Shown: in pieces, positions 60,409 to 64,000 of the stretch | Position numbering within the stretch: the first letter of the stretch is position 1 | How the letters are laid out: each line of letters opens with the position of its first letter | Origin: [Actinomadura] parvosata subsp. kistnae | GTDB taxonomy: Bacteria; Actinomycetota; Actinomycetes; Streptosporangiales; Streptosporangiaceae | Direction: 5' to 3' | NCBI RefSeq assembly: GCF_900323885.1 | Contig: NZ_OOHJ01000032.1 | Location: forward strand, 1 to 64,000 | Length of the DNA stretch: 64,000 nucleotides | Position numbers and translations under genes: made by a program | The notes under the pieces: generated by a model | What the model was told of the DNA's origin: nothing | What the model saw: only the letters and a program-made list of their open reading frames with translations | The model's database searches: none

Positions 60409-61430
60409 CTGGCGTCCCCGGTCAGCAGCGGCCACCAGGCGCGGTCATGGAGGGCGGCGGCCAGGTGGTCGTGCCAGTGGCTCTCGTTGCCGAACTCCTC
60501 GCGCCAGGCCCACAACCGCGTGGTCACCGCCCCGAGGTGGTGCTCGCTGGAGTAGCCGAGCGCGCCGTGCAGCTGATGGCCGATCGCGGCGACCTGCCGC
60601 GCGCCGGCCGAGGTGGCCGCCTTCGCCGCGGCGACGGCCACGGCGGCGTCCGCGTCCTCGTGCTCGACCGCGGCCACGGCGGCCTGCGCGCTCACCTGCA
60701 TCGCGGTGACCTGCGCGGCCAGCGCCGCCAGGTGCTGCTGCACCGCCTGGAAGCGGGCCAGCGGGCGGCCGAACTGCTCGCGTTCGGTGACGTGGCGGCG
60801 GGCGGAGACCAGCACCGCGCGGGCCGCCGCCGCGAGCTGGACGGACCTGGCCAGCGCGCCCCGCCTCAGCAGCGCGGTGGCGTCCAGGCCGGGCGGCGCG
60901 GCGGCGGACGCGGCTGCCACCACTCCGTCCAGGACCAGCAGGTCGCGCGGCTCGCCCGCCAGGTTCTCCGCCGTCACCAGCTCCGCCCCGGCATCGCCAG
61001 GGATGACGGCGACCAGGTTCTCCTGCGCGCAGCGCGCCATCGTGACAACGTGGCCGGCGTGCCGGGCCCACGGCACACGCAGGCGCCCCGACAGCCGCAG
61101 CACACCGTCCTGCCGGTGCCCGCGCGCCTCGTCGAGCGAGGCGACGGTCATGCCCGCGGGCACGGACAACCCCGAGCGGGCCAGCAGCCAACCGGCGAGG
61201 AAAGCGGTCTCCGCCACCGGCACAGGCACGGCGTGGAAGGCCGCGGCATCCACCACCACCGCCAGCTCGCCAAGACCGCCCCCGCTGCCGCCGGCCTCCT
61301 CGGGAACGCCGACGAGGTGGAATCCGCCCTCGCTCAGTTCCTTCCACGCCCTGCCGGTACGGTCCTCGCCCCGCCGGTCCAGGATGGCGGTCACCGCGGC
61401 GCGGATCTCCGCGCGCAGATCGTCGTTCAC
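60405..61430 (-). CDS. acyl-CoA dehydrogenase, short partner subunit
   Basis: This 341-aa acyl-CoA dehydrogenase is shorter than usual, with N-terminal helices (RAEIRAAVTAILDRRGEDRT), GVPEEAGGSGGGLGELAVVV, and C-terminal helices with HVTEREQFGRPLARFQAVQQ, HQLHGALGYSSEHHLGAVTT. The middle beta domain is reduced. GTG 61430 overlaps the stop of the full-size dehydrogenase. Size, order and coupling resemble the alpha2-beta2 FadE pairs of steroid side-chain degradation, so the two probably form one heteromeric enzyme. Confidence 0.88.
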   Translation of the reverse strand: MNDDLRAEIRAAVTAILDRRGEDRTGRAWKELSEGGFHLVGVPEEAGGSGGGLGELAVVVDAAAFHAVPVPVAETAFLAGWLLARSGLSVPAGMTVASLDEARGHRQDGVLRLSGRLRVPWARHAGHVVTMARCAQENLVAVIPGDAGAELVTAENLAGEPRDLLVLDGVVAAASAAAPPGLDATALLRRGALARSVQLAAAARAVLVSARRHVTEREQFGRPLARFQAVQQHLAALAAQVTAMQVSAQAAVAAVEHEDADAAVAVAAAKAATSAGARQVAAIGHQLHGALGYSSEHHLGAVTTRLWAWREEFGNESHWHDHLAAALHDRAWWPLLTGDAR

Positions 61431-62578
61431 CGGACCCCCAGTCCGCGCGCCACGACCGAGCGCAGGATCTCGTTGCTTCCGCCGCGCAGGGTGAACGCCG
61501 GGGAGTGCAGGATCGCCTCGGCGAGCAGTCCTTCCAGGCCCGGCCCGTGCTTGCGGGGTTCGATGCCCGCCAGCCTCCGCACGGTCTCCACCACGTCGGC
61601 CTCGAAGCGGGAGCCGAGATCCTTCACCAGCGCGGCGGCGATCTCGGGCGGCCGCCCCTCGGCCAGGGCCGCCGCCACCGACAGCGACATCTGGCGCAGG
61701 GTCCAGGCGCGTGCCGTCAGCCCGCCCAGCTCCCGCTCGGCGGACGCGTCGCCGTGCTGCCGCACGTGCTCCGCCCACGCTCGCAGGAGCGGCACCGTGC
61801 TCATGTAGCGTTCCGGCCCGGACCGTTCGTGCGCCAGCTCGGCGGTGACCTGCCGCCAGCCCGCGCCGCGCTCGCCCAGCAGGCTGTCCTCGGCGACGAC
61901 GGCCGCATCGAAGATCACCTCGTTGACGTGGTGCTCCCCGTCGATCGTGCGGATCGGCCGGATCTCGACGCCCGGCGCCGGCAGGTCCACGACGAACTGC
62001 GACAGCCCCGCGTGCCGGTCCCCCGGCGAGCCGTCCGTGCGGGCCAGGACGACGATCGCGTGGGCGAAGTGCGCCCCGGTCGTCCACACCTTCGTGCCGG
62101 TGATCTCCCAGCCGCCGTCGACCTGCCGGGCGCGGGTGCGTACGGACGCCAGGTCGGAGCCGGCGTCGGGCTCGCTCATCCCGATGGCGAAGTAGCACTC
62201 GCCGCGGGCGATCGCCGGCAGGTAGCGCTCGCGCTGCGAGGGGCTGCCGTGCCGCAGGATGGACGGCGCCATCTGCCGGTCGGCGATCCAGTGCGCGGCG
62301 ACGGGCGCGCCCGCGGCCAGCAGCTCCTCGGTCACCACGAACCGCTCCAGCGGGGAGCGGTCATGGCCGCCGTAGGCGCTCGGCAGCGTCATGCCGATCC
62401 AGCCGCGCGCGCCCAGCCGGCGGCTGAAGGCGGGATCGGCCACCGACATCCACGCGTCGCAGCGCGGGACGAAGGTGCCTGCCGCCAGCTCGCCGTCCAG
62501 AAAGCTCCGGACGTCGTCGCGAAGCCGTCGCGCGGCTGCACTGAGGCGGTGCGGGGGAAGATGGATGCTCGTCGTCAA
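61427..62578 (-). CDS. acyl-CoA dehydrogenase, full-size subunit
   Basis: This 383-aa FAD enzyme oxidises an acyl-CoA to an enoyl-CoA. It has the flavin and substrate loop ECYFAIGMSEPDAGSDLASV, TGTKVWTTGAHFAHAIVVLA, REQ-like QSRF region, and C-terminal GGSNEILRSVVARGLG. TTG 62578 is the start because AAGGAGGA lies 6-13 nt upstream; the longer in-frame ATG has no Shine-Dalgarno. The 26-bp element with its TAGCGT -10 lies just upstream, so the CoA section is probably a separate transcript from the GntR gene. Confidence 0.9.
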   Translation of the reverse strand: MTTSIHLPPHRLSAAARRLRDDVRSFLDGELAAGTFVPRCDAWMSVADPAFSRRLGARGWIGMTLPSAYGGHDRSPLERFVVTEELLAAGAPVAAHWIADRQMAPSILRHGSPSQRERYLPAIARGECYFAIGMSEPDAGSDLASVRTRARQVDGGWEITGTKVWTTGAHFAHAIVVLARTDGSPGDRHAGLSQFVVDLPAPGVEIRPIRTIDGEHHVNEVIFDAAVVAEDSLLGERGAGWRQVTAELAHERSGPERYMSTVPLLRAWAEHVRQHGDASAERELGGLTARAWTLRQMSLSVAAALAEGRPPEIAAALVKDLGSRFEADVVETVRRLAGIEPRKHGPGLEGLLAEAILHSPAFTLRGGSNEILRSVVARGLGVR

Positions 62579-62630
62579 CCGGACTCCTCCTTCGGTCCGG
62601 TTCACGCTATGGGGCCGGAGCCCGCCCAAG

Positions 62631-62656
62631 GGGACGATGTTCCGTTGAGCGGACGG
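62631..62656. promoter_or_regulatory. conserved 26-bp element, copy 3 (acyl-CoA dehydrogenase operon)
   Basis: The core TTCCGTTGAGCGGACGG (62640-62656) plus upstream GGGACGATG matches copy 1 in 23 of 26 positions. The dyad TCCG/CGGA is perfect here. The element edge at 62631 lies 22 bp from TAGCGT at 62609-62604, the same spacing as copy 1. Confidence 0.65.
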
Positions 62657-63340
62657 TCAGCGTGCCACGCCTGGGGCCAGCATCAGGCTCAGCTGGTCCG
62701 ACGATCCCGCGCGATGCGTGTCCATCAGCTCCACCAGCCGCTCCACGTCTCCGGCTCCGAGCGCGGCGACCATCTCCCGGTGCTCGGCCAGGATCCGCGC
62801 CCGTCCCGCCTCGTCGTGGAGGTAGACCGCGTGATAGGGCAGCGCCCACGTCCAGACGCGCTTGATCTGGCCCACGACGAGGTTCAGCTCGCTCAAGTCG
62901 AAGATCGCGAAGTGGAACCGGGTGTTGAGGACGCGCATGCGCGGCAGGTCGGTCTCGGCGGCGGCGCGCTCGACCTCCTCGGCCAGGGCCGCGATGTGGT
63001 CGAGCTCGTCGGCGCCGGGCCGGGGCAGGCTGCGGATCACCTCCGTCTCCAGCAGCCTGCGCATGAGATACACCTGGTCGAACTCCGATCGGCTCAGCCG
63101 GGTCACGGCGAAGCCGACGTGCTGCTCGTGCACCACCAGGCCGTCGGCGGCGAGCTGGCGCAGTGCCTCGCGCACCGGCAGCCGGCTGACCCCGAGGGCG
63201 GCCGCCATGTGCTCCTGCCGGATCTGCTGGCCGGGCAGCAACTCCCCCGACACGATCATCTGGGTGATCTCGTCGACCACCCGGGCCACCACCTGGCCGG
63301 CGGCAGGCGCGGCGGTGGGTGAAGTCTTCCTGGACGGCAT
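62657..63340 (-). CDS. GntR-family regulator, FadR/FCD type
   Basis: This 227-aa regulator has a winged helix (QQIRQEHMAAALGVSRLPVR, EALRQLAADGLVVHEQHVG) and an all-helical FCD effector domain with metal-binding pattern residues (MRVLNTRFHFAIF, LAEHREMVAALGAGD, VELMDTHRAGSSDQL). ATG 63340 is chosen because homologues begin shortly before the winged helix. It lies between an SDR and the acyl-CoA dehydrogenases. A dyad CCCCT/AGGGG lies 16-32 bp upstream. Confidence 0.9.
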   Translation of the reverse strand: MPSRKTSPTAAPAAGQVVARVVDEITQMIVSGELLPGQQIRQEHMAAALGVSRLPVREALRQLAADGLVVHEQHVGFAVTRLSRSEFDQVYLMRRLLETEVIRSLPRPGADELDHIAALAEEVERAAAETDLPRMRVLNTRFHFAIFDLSELNLVVGQIKRVWTWALPYHAVYLHDEAGRARILAEHREMVAALGAGDVERLVELMDTHRAGSSDQLSLMLAPGVAR

Positions 63341-63355
63341 GGCACTCCTCACGAT

Positions 63356-63372
63356 CCCCTCCACCGTAGGGG
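63356..63372. promoter_or_regulatory. candidate GntR operator
   Basis: CCCCT (63356-63360) and AGGGG (63368-63372) form a 5-bp dyad with a 7-nt spacer between the SDR stop and the GntR start. The short arms make it tentative. Confidence 0.3.
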
Positions 63373-63400
63373 TTGAGCCGCCCCGCACGCGCCGCGGGGC

Positions 63401-64000
63401 TCAGTTCGTGACGCTGCCGCCGTTGAGGTTGAGGGTCTGGCCGGTCATCCAGGAGGCCTCCGGCGAGGCGAGATAGACGACGGCCGCTCCGACGTCCTCC
63501 GGAGTGCCGAGCCTGCGGGTCGGGATGCGCCGCGCGAACTCCTCCGTGCTGTCCCCGGCGGCGTTGCTCTGCAGCCCGAGCGCGAGAGAGTTGGCGGTCA
63601 CGCCGAACGGGGCGAACTCCTGGGACAGGTGCCGGATGAAGCCCTCCACCCCGCTCTTGGCCGCCCCGTACAGCGAGATGCCCGCCGCCGAGCCGGTGCG
63701 CGCCGCCCCGGAGGAGATCTGCACGATCCGCCCCCAGCCCGCCTCGCACATGTCGTCGGCGACCGCCGACACGCAGTTCATCGCCCCGAACAGGTTGATC
63801 TCCACCGGCGCCCGCCACCGGTCCGGCGCCAGCGTGCGGAACGGCCCCTGCCCGAAGTCGGCGGGGATGCCCGCGTTGTGGACCAGGATGTCGAGATGAC
63901 GGCCGAACTCCGCGCGGGCCCGCCCGACGCCGTCCCGCACCGCCTCCAGGTCGGTGACGTCGAAGACGACGGGCACGGCGCGTCCGCCCGCGGAGGTGAT
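63401..64000 (-). CDS. SDR family oxidoreductase, 5' end beyond window
   Basis: The last 199 residues of a short-chain dehydrogenase are visible. FDVTDLEAV, LVHNAGIPADFG, QISSGAARTGSAAGISLYGA with AKS (Ser, Tyr, Lys active site), FGVTANSLALGLQSN, and the C-terminal SWMTGQTLNLNGGSVTN are in family order. The N-terminal cofactor motif lies outside the window. It is upstream of the GntR gene on the same strand, 60 bp away, and probably belongs to the catabolic cluster. Confidence 0.9.
   Translation of the reverse strand: MTSAGGRAVPVVFDVTDLEAVRDGVGRARAEFGRHLDILVHNAGIPADFGQGPFRTLAPDRWRAPVEINLFGAMNCVSAVADDMCEAGWGRIVQISSGAARTGSAAGISLYGAAKSGVEGFIRHLSQEFAPFGVTANSLALGLQSNAAGDSTEEFARRIPTRRLGTPEDVGAAVVYLASPEASWMTGQTLNLNGGSVTN

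Noticed and set aside
1..64000. tRNA, rRNA and riboswitch genes
   Set aside because: No cloverleaf-like sequence, rRNA segment or known riboswitch core was recognised by eye. A covariance-model scan would be needed to exclude small RNAs.

Overview
The window is high-GC DNA with dense GTG/TTG start use, ATGA/GTGA gene overlaps, lipoprotein and Tat signals, and SteA-, ROK- and LacI-type genes. This fits a large-genome actinomycete, probably of the Streptosporangiaceae (Nonomuraea-like). That placement is an inference from style, not from a marker gene.

Layout. (1) 1-1.5 kb: an IS5-type transposase remnant and a broken alpha/beta-hydrolase. (2) 1.7-4.5 kb: a compact lasso-peptide cluster made of a 37-residue precursor, a cyclase, an RRE protein and a protease. 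A perfect 19-bp hairpin separates precursor from enzymes, and no exporter is present. (3) 4.6-6.8 kb: a frameshifted secreted protein, truncated LysR and GlxA/AraC regulators joined head to head, and a GNAT acetyltransferase. (4) 7-20.2 kb: one long minus-strand operon for uptake and breakdown of an unknown glycan (two FAD oxidoreductases, a GH38 enzyme, lipoprotein binding protein, two permeases, Tat-exported beta-helix protein) with a divergent LacI regulator. Between an oxidoreductase and the GH38 gene lie two tandem 14-codon mini-ORFs chained by ATGA overlaps. (5) 20.4-22.6 kb: an MFS exporter and a divergent ArsR-like regulator. (6) 22.6-32.5 kb: a gene graveyard with remnants of IS30, Tn3, ISL3 and another transposase, a shattered steA copy, STAS, MFS and UbiA fragments, and a few intact small genes. 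(7) 32.5-46.5 kb: inositol-3-phosphate synthase, a ROK regulator, a Gfo/Idh dehydrogenase, a ribose-type ABC importer, a sugar epimerase, and a giant secreted ThuA/sugar-dehydrogenase protein carrying one frameshift. The synthase and importer promoters share a nearly identical 32-33 bp block. (8) 46.5-64 kb: a catabolic cluster with a class I P450 system (P450, [2Fe-2S] ferredoxin, reductase), SDRs, Baeyer-Villiger monooxygenase, lactonase/esterases, paired acyl-CoA dehydrogenases, CoA-transferase, enoyl-CoA hydratase, and IclR, TetR and GntR regulators.

How region 8 may work (inference): the P450 hydroxylates a ring substrate, an SDR oxidises it to a ketone, the BVMO makes a lactone, hydrolases open it, and CoA activation and beta-oxidation follow. 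The P450 has Asn in place of the usual catalytic Thr, as in the cineole hydroxylase P450cin. A conserved 26-bp element sits at the same distance from the -10 box of two distant operons in this cluster, with a weaker copy at a third promoter.
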